DNA of 64,000 nt from contig NZ_VFIO01000005.1 in the NCBI RefSeq assembly GCF_007858365.1, forward strand, positions 186,001-250,000, read 5' to 3'. The stretch is from Pseudomonas saxonica (GTDB lineage: Bacteria; Pseudomonadota; Gammaproteobacteria; Pseudomonadales; Pseudomonadaceae). Position 1 is the stretch's first letter; each line of letters opens with the position of its first letter. The notes beneath the pieces are model-generated. The model saw only the letters and a list, made by a program, of their open reading frames with translations. It was not told where the DNA came from and did no database searches. Of this stretch, positions 38,501-46,802 are shown piece by piece. The position numbers and the translations under genes are program-made.

Positions 38501-39669
38501 GCGAGCGTCACCACCAGGCTGTTGATGCGGGGGATGCTCAGTTCGGAAACGATGTCGGCATTATCAAAGTGCAGCGACTCGATACCCGGGAACTGTTGGT
38601 GCAGCTCTTCCCCCAGTCGGCTGAACGAAAACCGCGACTGGGGGTACGTCAGGGTCGGCTGAAAGTCCGTGGCTGTGCTTTCACGGAACGCCGCTCGCAC
38701 AAACAACGCCACGTCATCGCGCAGGCTGTCACGCTTTTCATTGCCGATCAGGGCGCGTGGCCACAGCGTCAGGCGGATGGCGTGCTGGGTTTCCGGCATG
38801 ACCATCACCACCAGATCATCACCGTGGCCATGGTTGCCCTGGTCACGGATATGGGCGTTGATCTGCTCCAGATAGGTCTCGGCTGGCACGTCGGCTTCAA
38901 ACAACACATAGGCATTGGCACTGCCCGGGCCACGGGGTGCGCCGTGCAGGAAATACACGCCGTCCGGACGCACGCCCGGGAAGGCCGAAATCATCGCCCG
39001 ATAAACCGCATCGGTGTGCCACTGGTTGACCGCCGAGAACTGATTGCGCACCCGCAAGCGCAGCTGGTCGTCGGGTTCCGGATCCGCCCCGGGCGCAATC
39101 AGCCAGCCGTCGGTGTTCACCACCTGAGCTATGCCCGCCAAGGGCACCGGCAAGATCGCGTAGTAACCCGGCGCCAAGTTGTAGCCGCTGCCCTCTTCCT
39201 GCGCTTCGACCGGGATTTCGAGCTGCAACAGCCCATCGGCAAAGGTCGCGGGTGTGGTCGTGACCATCTGATAGATATGGCCATTGATGGCGGCGGACTG
39301 CACCACGATGCCCGCAGGCAGCTCCAGCGTCCCACCGGCGGCAATGCGCGTAAACAGCATCATGCCGGTGGCCTTGGTCGCGCCCTTGCGTTCGACGTTT
39401 ACCGCCCAGGCCAGCATGTCCAGCCAAGTATCCCCGGCGGTTTTGACAAAGAAGTTGGGCAACACGGTGTCGCTGATAAAACTGATCAGCCACAGCACGG
39501 GCTTGGTCACCAGTGCGGTGATCAACCGCCAGAACGGCGAATAGGCGCTGGTGTTGCTCAGCTTGCTGCCTTGCGCCGCCACTTCGGTTTCCCAGGCTTT
39601 ACGCAACCCGGCTTCGGTGGTCGGAATCCCGGCGTCTGTCAGCGCCTGTTTAAAATCTACCTCGCTCAC
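38497..39669 (-). CDS. baseplate assembly protein J
   Basis: A 390-residue wedge protein of the gpJ/gp47 family. Recognisable pieces are WLDMLAWAVNVERKGATKATG, TLELPAGIVVQSAAINGHIY, and DDQLRLRVRNQFSAVNQWH near residue 210 (the family's central domain). It overlaps its neighbours by 4 bp on each side. Part of the contractile tail baseplate. Confidence 0.88.
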   Translation of the reverse strand: MSEVDFKQALTDAGIPTTEAGLRKAWETEVAAQGSKLSNTSAYSPFWRLITALVTKPVLWLISFISDTVLPNFFVKTAGDTWLDMLAWAVNVERKGATKATGMMLFTRIAAGGTLELPAGIVVQSAAINGHIYQMVTTTPATFADGLLQLEIPVEAQEEGSGYNLAPGYYAILPVPLAGIAQVVNTDGWLIAPGADPEPDDQLRLRVRNQFSAVNQWHTDAVYRAMISAFPGVRPDGVYFLHGAPRGPGSANAYVLFEADVPAETYLEQINAHIRDQGNHGHGDDLVVMVMPETQHAIRLTLWPRALIGNEKRDSLRDDVALFVRAAFRESTATDFQPTLTYPQSRFSFSRLGEELHQQFPGIESLHFDNADIVSELSIPRINSLVVTLA

Positions 39670-39983
39670 ACATACACCTCGATCGCGCCGAATTTAAGGG
39701 TCTTAGCCGTCACCAGGTACTTGCCCGAGTCATAGGGTTCAATCAACGCCGTCCCCGGTACCAGGCGCACATCCGCCTCCACCAGCAGCTCCAGTTGTTG
39801 AATGCAGTCGCGCTGACGCAGACGGCTGCGTTCGGCCACCAACGTCACCAACAAGCCGCTTTCGCGGATCATGTGCGCAATGTCCTGGGCGATACTGGCG
39901 CGGTCATCGATGAGCAACGGCTGACGCGACGGATCCAGCGACAGGTCGTTGTCCACAATCAGCAGGTCGATGTAGTCACTCAT
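39666..39983 (-). CDS. DUF2590-like baseplate protein (gpW-like)
   Basis: A 105-residue protein: DYIDLLIVDNDLSLDPSRQP, DRASIAQDIAHMIRESGLL. This matches the DUF2590 pattern in K139-type phages and occupies the place of gpW/gp25, the small lysozyme-like baseplate wedge protein, just before gpJ. The neighbours overlap by 4 bp. Confidence 0.75.
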   Translation of the reverse strand: MSDYIDLLIVDNDLSLDPSRQPLLIDDRASIAQDIAHMIRESGLLVTLVAERSRLRQRDCIQQLELLVEADVRLVPGTALIEPYDSGKYLVTAKTLKFGAIEVYV

Positions 39984-42205
39984 CCGCCCACCGCCATGCT
40001 CATCATGTTTTCAAGCTCCAGCGGGCTCATGGGTTTGGTGTTGGTGATGTTCAGGTTTTCCACATGGGTGCCCTTGTTCTGGGTCTGATTGTTGTTCTGG
40101 ATGCTGCTCAACAACCCGCCCTTGGGCACAGCGTTGGGCCGCGACGGCGACAGGCTGCCCAGTGAACTGTTGAGACGTTCCTGACTTTGCTCAGACTTGG
40201 CCTGCGGCGGTGCTGCCATCACCAGTGCCGGGGCTTGGTGCGGCGGTTGTAGCGCATCAATTTGCGTGACTTTTGGGGTTTGAACCTGAGGCGCTGCCAG
40301 CAAAGACGGAACCAACGGTTGACTGGCCGCCATGACCAGCGGCGCCGGTTGTTGCACCCGGTTCAACGGGGTCTGCATCTGCGTCAACATGCTGGGCGCG
40401 GCTTGCGGCGGCTGCGCCATCACCAACGGCGGCGCGGGCTGTGCCTGAATCTTCGGGATGCCCAAGTCCGGCACTTTCGGCGGCGCTGGCAAGTCGCCAA
40501 AGGCGGCATCGATCTGCACGCCCGGGATCTTGTTCAGCATCGCAATCAGGCCATTGATGGCACTTTTGAAAATGGTGGTAATCCCGTCCCATGCCGCCTT
40601 GGCCATGCCTGTCCAGCCGCCCATGGAGCTGAACCAGTCGCTCAAGCCTTTGAGCTGGTCACTGACCCACTGGAACGCCGCGCTGTTCATTAACGCGGTT
40701 GTCCATTCATCCCAGTAGTAAACGGCCGCCGCCACGGCCGCAGTTAGCGCAACCACGCCGACCACCACCCACACAACAGGGTTGGCCAGCAGTGCTGCGT
40801 TGACCAGCCAGATCGCGCCTTGCCACAGCAACATGGCGCCACGAACAAGGCCCATCCACGCGACCATGGCCGCCATGCTCAACACAAACGTAGTGACCAT
40901 GACCACATGCATCAGGAACATGGCGATACTGCGAAAACCCGTCCAGGTGAGTATTTTCCAGACGGTAATCATGCCCAGCCAGACCGTTTTCCCCAGCCCC
41001 ACCACCAGCGTCAACGCCGACATGGCCACCGTAATACCGAGGATGGTCAACGCCGCGATACTCACCACGCGGGTGATGTTGGGGAACAACTGCGACCACC
41101 GCGTCAGGGTCTGGGCAATGCCGGTCAGCTTGGCCATCAGCGGTTCAAGAATCGGCATCAACGCCTGACCGAAGGCAATGCGCAACGCCTGCACAGCGGC
41201 GCCGAATTGCTGCCACGGATCGACCATGGCCCGGGCCATCTTGTCGGCGCTCTCCAGCCCGCGCACGTTGCCCAACTGCTCCATGCCGTTGCGCAGACGC
41301 CCGGTGTCCTTGGCCAGTGCGCCAATCACACGTGCCCCCTCGCCACCAAACGCATCGGTCAACGCCGTGCCAGCCGCAGCGGTGGTCAGATCGCCAAACT
41401 TGCCTTGCAGCTTGTCCAGGATGTCGAGCATCGGCAGCAACTTGCCGTTCTGGTCGGTGAACTTCATCCCCAATTTTTCGGAGCCAGCGCCGATGTTTTC
41501 AAACAGCGCCTTGTACATGCCCCCGGCGTCGCCACCTTCCATGGTGCTGCTCAGCGTGCCGATCACCGCGAACTGCTCGGCCAGGTCGACACCCGCCGTG
41601 GTCGCGATCGCGCCCACTTCCTTGAACGCATCCTTGAGCTGGGCGCCGTCGGTGCGGAACAACTGCACCGCCAAGGCGGTTTGCCCGCCCATCTTCTCGA
41701 CCCACTGGCTTTTACCCATGGCGTCGGCCTGATCTTTGAACAGGTTGTACATCGTGCCGACGTAAGCGCCCATGGTGTCGGCGTCGGTCTTGGTGGCCTT
41801 GGCCAACAGGTTGCTGGTGTTGGTGAACGTGGCCAGTTGGCTGCCGCTCAAGCCCTTGATCGCACCTTCAATGCTGTACGCCGAGGCCACAAAGTCGCGG
41901 GCGTTTTCACCGTAGGCCACCGAGAATTCCAGCGACTTGCGGTTCAGCGCATCCAGCGCGTCTTCGGCCACGCCCAGCGAACGGACTTCGCCCAGGGCGC
42001 GGTTCATTTCCAGCGCCGGTTCCAGTGACTGACTGATCGCAACGCCCGCACCCACCATGCCCGCAAGCCCAAGGCCCATGGTCTTGATGTTGTTCTGCCC
42101 CTGCTCGGCCAAGTCCGAAAAGCTGGTCTTGACCCGGCCCAGGGGCGCGGTGATCTTGTCGGTCAGGCTCAAGATAAAAGCCAGCCGGGCGCTGCGATCT
42201 GCCAT
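39980..42205 (-). CDS. tail tape measure protein (TP901 type)
   Basis: A 741-residue protein that fixes tail length. The N-terminal 330 residues contain the TP901 core (MNRALGEVRSLGVAEDAL, ALTDAFGGEGARVIGALAK), followed by several hydrophobic stretches between about residues 385 and 500 (VSIAALTILGITVAMSALTL, WVVVGVVALTAAVAAAVYYW) that may cross the host membrane. The C-terminal 200 residues are rich in Pro, Gln and Ala with a recurring PALVMAAPPQ-like unit. The length suggests a tail of about 110 nm if the usual 0.15 nm per residue holds. Directly follows the tail chaperone frameshift product. Confidence 0.92.
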   Translation of the reverse strand: MADRSARLAFILSLTDKITAPLGRVKTSFSDLAEQGQNNIKTMGLGLAGMVGAGVAISQSLEPALEMNRALGEVRSLGVAEDALDALNRKSLEFSVAYGENARDFVASAYSIEGAIKGLSGSQLATFTNTSNLLAKATKTDADTMGAYVGTMYNLFKDQADAMGKSQWVEKMGGQTALAVQLFRTDGAQLKDAFKEVGAIATTAGVDLAEQFAVIGTLSSTMEGGDAGGMYKALFENIGAGSEKLGMKFTDQNGKLLPMLDILDKLQGKFGDLTTAAAGTALTDAFGGEGARVIGALAKDTGRLRNGMEQLGNVRGLESADKMARAMVDPWQQFGAAVQALRIAFGQALMPILEPLMAKLTGIAQTLTRWSQLFPNITRVVSIAALTILGITVAMSALTLVVGLGKTVWLGMITVWKILTWTGFRSIAMFLMHVVMVTTFVLSMAAMVAWMGLVRGAMLLWQGAIWLVNAALLANPVVWVVVGVVALTAAVAAAVYYWDEWTTALMNSAAFQWVSDQLKGLSDWFSSMGGWTGMAKAAWDGITTIFKSAINGLIAMLNKIPGVQIDAAFGDLPAPPKVPDLGIPKIQAQPAPPLVMAQPPQAAPSMLTQMQTPLNRVQQPAPLVMAASQPLVPSLLAAPQVQTPKVTQIDALQPPHQAPALVMAAPPQAKSEQSQERLNSSLGSLSPSRPNAVPKGGLLSSIQNNNQTQNKGTHVENLNITNTKPMSPLELENMMSMAVGG

Positions 42206-42211
42206 GTGAAT

Positions 42212-42663
42212 TTATCCGTTCAATGCGTAGGCAATGCCATTGGCCACGGCGATTTCCATCCTTCGCCAGTGCTCATCCTCCAGCCACTTGGCCGTACCCA
42301 TCACCTCGGCAGTGGGTTCGGCACCGGGTAGCCAGCGGTTGGCCAAGGCCACTAACTGGCCCAAGCCGTTTTCGCTTAGTCGTTCGGCGTGCTCGAGGGC
42401 TTTTTTACGGCGATCTCAACGTCCGGGCTGTATTCCTCCAGCAACGTGCCGGCCAGTTGCATGACCAGCACCGGGTTGGCCAGCAGCGGTTTCAGGGTGG
42501 CGCGCTGTTCCTGTTTAACCGTGCTAACCAGCAGGTTGTTGGCCGGGGCCACCTTGTTGGTTTGGGTCAAGGCGTTGAAGTACTTGGTCACGTCCTGCGG
42601 GGTCAGGTCGAAAGTGAATTCGGCTTCGCCTACTTCCAGGGTGATTTCGCGACATTCAGACAT
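42212..42663 (-). CDS. tail assembly chaperone GT fusion (via -1 frameshift)
   Basis: Reading the 42376-42663 frame to codon 88, slipping back one base on AAAAAAG (42400-42406), and continuing gives a 150-residue product. The added 62 residues read ALEHAERLSENGLGQLVALA, then a TAKWLEDEHWRRMEIAVANG block, to a stop at 42212. There is no start of its own in that frame with a ribosome site, and it lies between the chaperone and the tape measure, exactly where gpG/gpGT-type chaperones are found. The shifted product should recruit the tape measure for tube assembly. Confidence 0.82.
42376..42663 (-). CDS. tail assembly chaperone (unshifted form)
   Basis: A 95-residue protein: MSECREITLEVGEAEFTFDL, then DVTKYFNALTQTNKVAPANN. 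It resembles the small tail chaperone gpG-like family (phage TAC). It ends in VKKPSSTPND. Just before the end lies the slippery run that produces the longer form. Located between spanin genes and tape measure. Confidence 0.8.
   Translation of the reverse strand: MSECREITLEVGEAEFTFDLTPQDVTKYFNALTQTNKVAPANNLLVSTVKQEQRATLKPLLANPVLVMQLAGTLLEEYSPDVEIAVKKPSSTPND
42400..42406 (-). other. -1 ribosomal frameshift site A AAA AAG
   Basis: In the zero frame the codons are GTA AAA AAG, so the heptamer A AAA AAG has the correct phase for a -1 slip, and it is the strongest such heptamer known in E. coli (dnaX). It lies eight codons before the zero-frame stop. Confidence 0.85.
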
Positions 42664-42702
42664 AGGTAATTTCCGTTCAATTTTAAAAGTGGGTGATTGG
42701 GG

Positions 42703-43164
42703 TTAGCGCAGGCAGATCCGGCGCACGTGGTCTTGCAGCCCCAGGATCATTTCTTTACTCAGGGCAAGCTGATCGCGGAGGGTGAAATAATCCGGTCGAG
42801 CGTCTGTTGCGAGTTCGGCGGTGCCTGCATCAGCCACGCGGCCGGTGCGGGCTTGTTCGGGGTCGGTGGCACGGCACACGGCGTTGACACGCAGCCGCTG
42901 ACGGCCAGCAGCAACATCACGCTGCAACTCGCTGTTTTCAAAAAGTGCATGGCTCAGTGCCTCAGTTCGGGTGCGGTCAATGTCTTCACGGTCAGCCAGC
43001 ATTTCGCCGCTGATCCGGGCCGCTTCACGCAGGCCGGTGACTTCGGTTTGAGCGGTGGCCAACGCCTGTCGGGCGTCGTTGCGCTCATCCATCAGGCGGT
43101 CAAATAGCAAACACATCGCCGCGCCCGCCAACAGCCAGAGCAAGGTCGAACTGATCCCGTTCAC
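42703..43164 (-). CDS. i-spanin (Rz-like)
   Basis: A 153-residue protein anchored in the inner membrane: one N-terminal transmembrane segment (STLLWLLAGAAMCLLFDRL) followed by a long coiled-coil (ERNDARQALATAQTEVTGLR and beyond). The start is taken as GTG 43164, whose GTGA overlaps the endolysin stop, with AGGCGAG upstream; a second GTG at 43179 is possible. Works with the embedded outer-membrane partner to fuse inner and outer membranes at lysis. Confidence 0.82.
   Translation of the reverse strand: MNGISSTLLWLLAGAAMCLLFDRLMDERNDARQALATAQTEVTGLREAARISGEMLADREDIDRTRTEALSHALFENSELQRDVAAGRQRLRVNAVCRATDPEQARTGRVADAGTAELATDARPDYFTLRDQLALSKEMILGLQDHVRRICLR
42759..42950 (-). CDS. o-spanin lipoprotein (Rz1-like), nested in Rz
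   Basis: A 63-residue lipoprotein read in another frame inside the Rz gene. The signal MHFLKTASCSVMLLLAVSGC ends in a lipobox (AVSGC), so the mature protein starts at Cys20 and goes to the outer membrane. The mature part is proline-rich (PPTPNKPAPAAW), typical of Rz1. Nested placement is the classical lambda/P2 arrangement. Confidence 0.85.
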   Translation of the reverse strand: MHFLKTASCSVMLLLAVSGCVSTPCAVPPTPNKPAPAAWLMQAPPNSQQTLDRIISPSAISLP

Positions 43165-43694
43165 AGGCTCGCCTCGCACAGCTTCACTTCCGCCAACCGC
43201 CGCGCATGCAAGCCCGGGACAAACACCTTGCGGCCCTGGGTGTCAGTCACATAAGCCCACACGGGTGTTTTGCCGTCCGCCGCCCAGGCCAAGGCTTTAC
43301 AGCCTTCGGCCATGCGTCCGGCGTTGATCAGGCCCACCGCACGACTGGCGCAGGTGCTGGGCATACCGACGTTATGGCCATGGCTGCTCAGTGCATCGAA
43401 GGTGTTCTGGGCAACCCGCTGGTTGGTCAGGCAGTCAGCAAGGGCGAGCTGGCCCTTTTCGATCACCAGTTGCTCAACTTCGGCGCAACGGGCCGCTGAC
43501 CAGTAATCACCCACCACAACCGGATAAGGGCTGGTATGGCGGGTAATCCCCTTGCACACCGTGGGCAGGCCACGGGCCAACTTGTCGGCATACACCACGT
43601 GCTGACCTTCACCTTCCCACTCGCCCAGAAAGGCGATCAACGCAGCGCTGGTCAAGGCAATCGCGCCAGTGGCAATCTTGTGGCGCAGGGTCAT
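43161..43694 (-). CDS. GH24-type endolysin with signal-anchor (SAR) N-terminus
   Basis: A 177-residue lysozyme-like protein. Residues 8-24 (ATGAIALTSAALIAFLG) are a weakly hydrophobic segment rich in Ala, Gly, Thr and Ser, the feature of SAR endolysins that leave the membrane when it is depolarised. The catalytic region EWEGEGQHVVYADKLARGLP contains Glu27 and Asp37, and Thr45 follows in TVCKG. The spacing E-x9-D-x7-T is longer than the E-x8-D-x5-T of T4 lysozyme. The DALSSHGHNVG block fits GH24. It overlaps holin and spanin. Confidence 0.85.
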   Translation of the reverse strand: MTLRHKIATGAIALTSAALIAFLGEWEGEGQHVVYADKLARGLPTVCKGITRHTSPYPVVVGDYWSAARCAEVEQLVIEKGQLALADCLTNQRVAQNTFDALSSHGHNVGMPSTCASRAVGLINAGRMAEGCKALAWAADGKTPVWAYVTDTQGRKVFVPGLHARRLAEVKLCEASL

Positions 43695-43897
43695 AACTTA
43701 TCCTTCCAGTCACGCAGCATCTGGCGGTACTTGGGGGCCAGCAATACGATTTGCAGCACCATATAAAGGGCGGTCAGCATGTAGGCCACCGCCGACCAGT
43801 CGACAGCGCCGGTCGCGCCGGTTGCCGCCACACCGATGGCCGGTGACGCCTTCACAATGGCCATGGCGGTGTCCTGAGCGGCCTGATTTGTGCTCAT
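43691..43897 (-). CDS. holin
   Basis: A 68-residue protein with two hydrophobic segments (AIGVAATGATGAVDWSAVAY, then MLTALYMVLQIVLLAP) and a charged tail KYRQMLRDWKDKL. Its size, position directly upstream of the endolysin (4-bp overlap) and membrane pattern fit a phage holin; small HP1/K139-type phages have one here. Confidence 0.82.
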   Translation of the reverse strand: MSTNQAAQDTAMAIVKASPAIGVAATGATGAVDWSAVAYMLTALYMVLQIVLLAPKYRQMLRDWKDKL

Positions 43898-44106
43898 CGG
43901 CGGCCCTCTTTCTCAAACAGTGACTGGCATGGCACGCAACGCAGCATCCCGCCCAGCGCTTGCCGAGCCGGGGGGATTTGCCCCCCACAGTCCAGACACT
44001 CAGTGCGGCTTGGCCCGGTCGGGCGCGCAGTGGCCAACTGGGCGGCAATCGCCTGATCGCGCTGACGTTGCTCCAGCGCCTGGGCGCGATCGAACGGGCA
44101 GACCAT
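43894..44106 (-). CDS. TraR/DksA-type zinc-finger protein
   Basis: A 70-residue protein with CLDCGGQIPPARQALGGMLR and CVPC, the C4 finger of TraR/DksA proteins. An N-terminal helix (DRAQALEQRQRDQAIAAQLA) precedes it. TraR binds RNA polymerase and alters transcription in F-plasmid-type systems; phage copies probably shift host transcription late in infection. Starts 1 bp within the tube gene. Confidence 0.88.
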   Translation of the reverse strand: MVCPFDRAQALEQRQRDQAIAAQLATARPTGPSRTECLDCGGQIPPARQALGGMLRCVPCQSLFEKEGRR

Positions 44107-44555
44107 CAGCTCAGCCCCTCAGTCTCAGCAGCAGCCAGATACGGCACGCCGTTGATGCGGATAAAGTCTGGGCTGGTGACGTCAAACGGCACCTTGTGTT
44201 TGGATTTCTCGCCGCCTTTGGGGTCGATGCTCAACAGGCTGGACACCTTCAACTTGCAGCCAAAGGCCTCAATGCGAAGTTCCTCATCGCCGGTCTTGGC
44301 GAAAAACACCGTGTCGAAGGGTTCCAACTGGCGAAAGCTGCCAGCGGTACGGGCCGCATCCATCAGCAGGCCGAAGTTGTAGCTGTCCAGCTCAAACTCA
44401 CCGCTGGCCGACACATCGCCATCCACGTGGCCATTGGGCACGCCACGGGTCTGCGCCACAGCGCTGTTGTCGGTGACATCGAGGGTGCAGCTCTCCACGT
44501 GAACCAGCAGGTCGCCCAGGTTCACGTCAAAATTCTTGCCGCCAATACGTGACAT
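44106..44555 (-). CDS. tail tube protein (DUF2597-like)
   Basis: A 149-residue protein: MSRIGGKNFDVNLGDLLVHV, then FELDSYNFGLLMDAARTAGS. The pattern and position directly after the sheath match the K139/HP1 family tube protein (DUF2597). It forms the inner tube around the tape measure. Overlaps the zinc-finger gene by 1 bp. Confidence 0.8.
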   Translation of the reverse strand: MSRIGGKNFDVNLGDLLVHVESCTLDVTDNSAVAQTRGVPNGHVDGDVSASGEFELDSYNFGLLMDAARTAGSFRQLEPFDTVFFAKTGDEELRIEAFGCKLKVSSLLSIDPKGGEKSKHKVPFDVTSPDFIRINGVPYLAAAETEGLS

Positions 44556-44561
44556 AAAGGG

Positions 44562-45677
44562 TTACTCCGTGGCGTCGTTGGAAAGATCCAGGGCGATATT
44601 GGCCGTGATGTCTTTCGGGCAGTTGTGGGGTTTGAGCTTGATGTAGGCCTCTACGGCGGTTTTGCTCTTCCAGACCAGCACGATGTCGCCGTCTTTCGGG
44701 GTCTCGATTTCGCCCGGGAACACCTGACCGGCAAACGTCACGGACTTGGCCATGGCACGCAGCGGCGCCATCAGCGCGTTGATGTTCACCGCCATGCTGT
44801 TGGGCGTGCTGTTCAGGCGGCGATCGCCCACGCGGCGGATCAACAACGGGCGCACCTGACGTGCCGCCTTGTCAGCCAGACGCAAATGCTCGATCACCTG
44901 AAAGTCACTCGCCGGGGTGTCCAGCAGATTGCCCTCGCCCCAGTACACGCCGGGATAATCCGGGTACGTCTGCGAGACCGAGAACCGCGCCTTGTCCAGC
45001 TCGGCGCGGATCGCGGACGGAAGCGGCACACCTTCGGCATCCACCGGCACCGGCCCAAGGCCCAGTACCGCGCCGCTGGCCACCCGCATCGGCGTGTCTG
45101 CAATGCTCACTGCCGCATTGGCCAAACGACCGGCCAACACGCCCAAATCGTTACCGTGCAACTGCGGCACCACCAACACACGGGGTGCGGCCACGTCCGC
45201 CGTAATGGCCTTCTGTTCGGTCAAATACTGCGACCACGGCTGCAAGGCGCTAATACCGGCAGTAGACGCCATCACAAACGAGCGACGGCCATACACGTTG
45301 TTCAACGCCACCGCTGCATCGTTCATCTGCGACAGCTCGACGCCATCAATCACCGGCGTGGTGATCACCACCGCCTCGACTGAAAAGCCTTGTTGCTGAG
45401 CCTTCTCCAGCGCCGTCGTCCACTCACCGTCAGCACTGACAGGCGCTGCCAGACAAGCCCAGCGGTCGCCACCGTTCAAGCGTGCAGCGGTGATCTGGGT
45501 TTTCAGGTCGCTGGCCGGAATGCCCAGCTCGTTGTCCAGGTCACTGTCGGTATTGAGGGCCAACAACTTGCCTACGTTCTTGGTCGAGGGGCCAATAAAG
45601 AGGAAATAACGCTCGATCGCGGTCACTTCCCCCTGACCCAAATTAAGGTTGTTAACGCTGACTTTGCCGAGTGCCAT
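44562..45677 (-). CDS. tail sheath protein (DUF2586-like)
   Basis: A 371-residue protein: MALGKVSVNNLNLGQGEVTA, GPSTKNVGKLLALNTDSDLD and the C-terminal VFPGEIETPKDGDIVLVWKS. It matches the DUF2586 pattern used as sheath in HP1/K139-like phages. It is shorter than P2 gpFI, as is usual for this group. The tube gene follows by 6 bp. Confidence 0.82.
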   Translation of the reverse strand: MALGKVSVNNLNLGQGEVTAIERYFLFIGPSTKNVGKLLALNTDSDLDNELGIPASDLKTQITAARLNGGDRWACLAAPVSADGEWTTALEKAQQQGFSVEAVVITTPVIDGVELSQMNDAAVALNNVYGRRSFVMASTAGISALQPWSQYLTEQKAITADVAAPRVLVVPQLHGNDLGVLAGRLANAAVSIADTPMRVASGAVLGLGPVPVDAEGVPLPSAIRAELDKARFSVSQTYPDYPGVYWGEGNLLDTPASDFQVIEHLRLADKAARQVRPLLIRRVGDRRLNSTPNSMAVNINALMAPLRAMAKSVTFAGQVFPGEIETPKDGDIVLVWKSKTAVEAYIKLKPHNCPKDITANIALDLSNDATE

Positions 45678-45688
45678 GTGGTGCCTCG

Positions 45689-46369
45689 TTAGCGGGGTGA
45701 ATTAAGGATTTGTTCAAACACCTGGTTAACCAGGTCGCGGGTTTCATTGCCGCTGCTGACGCCGAGGAACTGACGTTTGGGCAGGGTGATGTCCCAGCTT
45801 TGCGCGCCCGAGGACTCGGCTCTTTCATCATTCAAAATGCGGATCAACAGACCGGCCTTGGCGTAATTCACGTGTTCCTGAATCCATGCCACCGAAGGTC
45901 GGGTTAAGGTCTTTTTGCCCTTCTGACGGGTACGAAAGCCCAGACGGCGCAAGCGCTTGGCTTGCTTGTCGGTGCAGGCGATACCGGGCGGCACCTTGTT
46001 CCAGCGGCGCATCTGCGCCGCGGTACGGCGCTCACTGACCCCGTTGTGCTGCTGCGAAGCGACCCAACGGGTCAGGGCATTTTTCCAGCCCAGTTCGGCC
46101 TCATTCGGACTGACGCGGGTGACTTGCAGCAGCTTGGCCAACCCGGCTTCCATCTTCTTCTTGCCCTTGGCTGAACCTTTGCGCTCAGCGAACGGCGAAC
46201 CGTCCAGGTTCTTCTGCTCACGCACCCGCTTGCGGCTCATCGAGCGCACGCGCTTGGTCACGTTATTCAACAGACGGCGGCGCAACTGCGGCGGCAGATC
46301 CAGCAATGCCAGCTGCGCGTCCACATTGAGCAAACCGCGAATATCGAGGTCGAGCGGACTAGCGGCCAT
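45689..46369 (-). CDS. phage virion morphogenesis / tail completion protein (gpS-like)
   Basis: A 226-residue basic protein: PLDLDIRGLLNVDAQLALLD, RVREQKNLDGSPFAERK near residue 50. The NLDGSPFAERK motif is typical of P2 gpS-type tail completion proteins. I take ATG 46369 (MAASPLDLD), which overlaps the gpR gene by 11 bp; the longer frame lies inside gpR. Confidence 0.85.
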   Translation of the reverse strand: MAASPLDLDIRGLLNVDAQLALLDLPPQLRRRLLNNVTKRVRSMSRKRVREQKNLDGSPFAERKGSAKGKKKMEAGLAKLLQVTRVSPNEAELGWKNALTRWVASQQHNGVSERRTAAQMRRWNKVPPGIACTDKQAKRLRRLGFRTRQKGKKTLTRPSVAWIQEHVNYAKAGLLIRILNDERAESSGAQSWDITLPKRQFLGVSSGNETRDLVNQVFEQILNSPR

Positions 46370-46802
46370 GACTGCCCACCTCGCCTTCTTCCGCGATCCA
46401 CAGATCAAACGGGATAAATGACCAGGTCTGACCGAACGCCTCGATTTCGCCGTCCGGGTCTTCGGCCAGGTACTGCGGCTCGACAAACTCCACGGTGATT
46501 TCGACGTCAGCCAGATCGTTGTCCAGCATGTCGATGGCAAACGTCATCGACGGCAGCCCGTCGCGGTCGCGGTCGTGGTTCTCCAGCCAACTGCCGAGCA
46601 AGGCCATCAACCGCCCCGGATCATCCGCAAAACGCTCCAGCACAATCGTTGCGCTGTAGTGCATGTCCGCGAAGTGCAGCCCCTTCACATCCGGCTTCCA
46701 GATCAAATCCAACGTGACCTGATTGGCCCAGCTATCCAGCTGCTCGGGCATCACCAGATTGCGTTCGATCAAATACGTGGTCAGCGCTTTAAGCTTGTTC
46801 AT
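46359..46802 (-). CDS. tail completion protein (gpR-like)
   Basis: A 147-residue acidic protein, MNKLKALTTYLIERNLVMPE, with LMALLGSWLENHDRDRDGLP and DLADVEITVEFVE. The order gpL-gpR-gpS agrees with the P2 tail completion pattern. Overlaps gpL by 4 bp and gpS by 11 bp. Confidence 0.85.
   Translation of the reverse strand: MNKLKALTTYLIERNLVMPEQLDSWANQVTLDLIWKPDVKGLHFADMHYSATIVLERFADDPGRLMALLGSWLENHDRDRDGLPSMTFAIDMLDNDLADVEITVEFVEPQYLAEDPDGEIEAFGQTWSFIPFDLWIAEEGEVGSHGR

Noticed and set aside
37358..38662. Plus-strand open frame of 434 codons over fibre and tail protein I genes
   Set aside because: It lies across two genes of the late operon and has no ribosome site or recognisable motif.
40820..42028. 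Plus-strand open frame of 402 codons opposite the tape measure gene
   Set aside because: Antisense to a recognised protein; the product is His/Gln/Arg-rich without homology.
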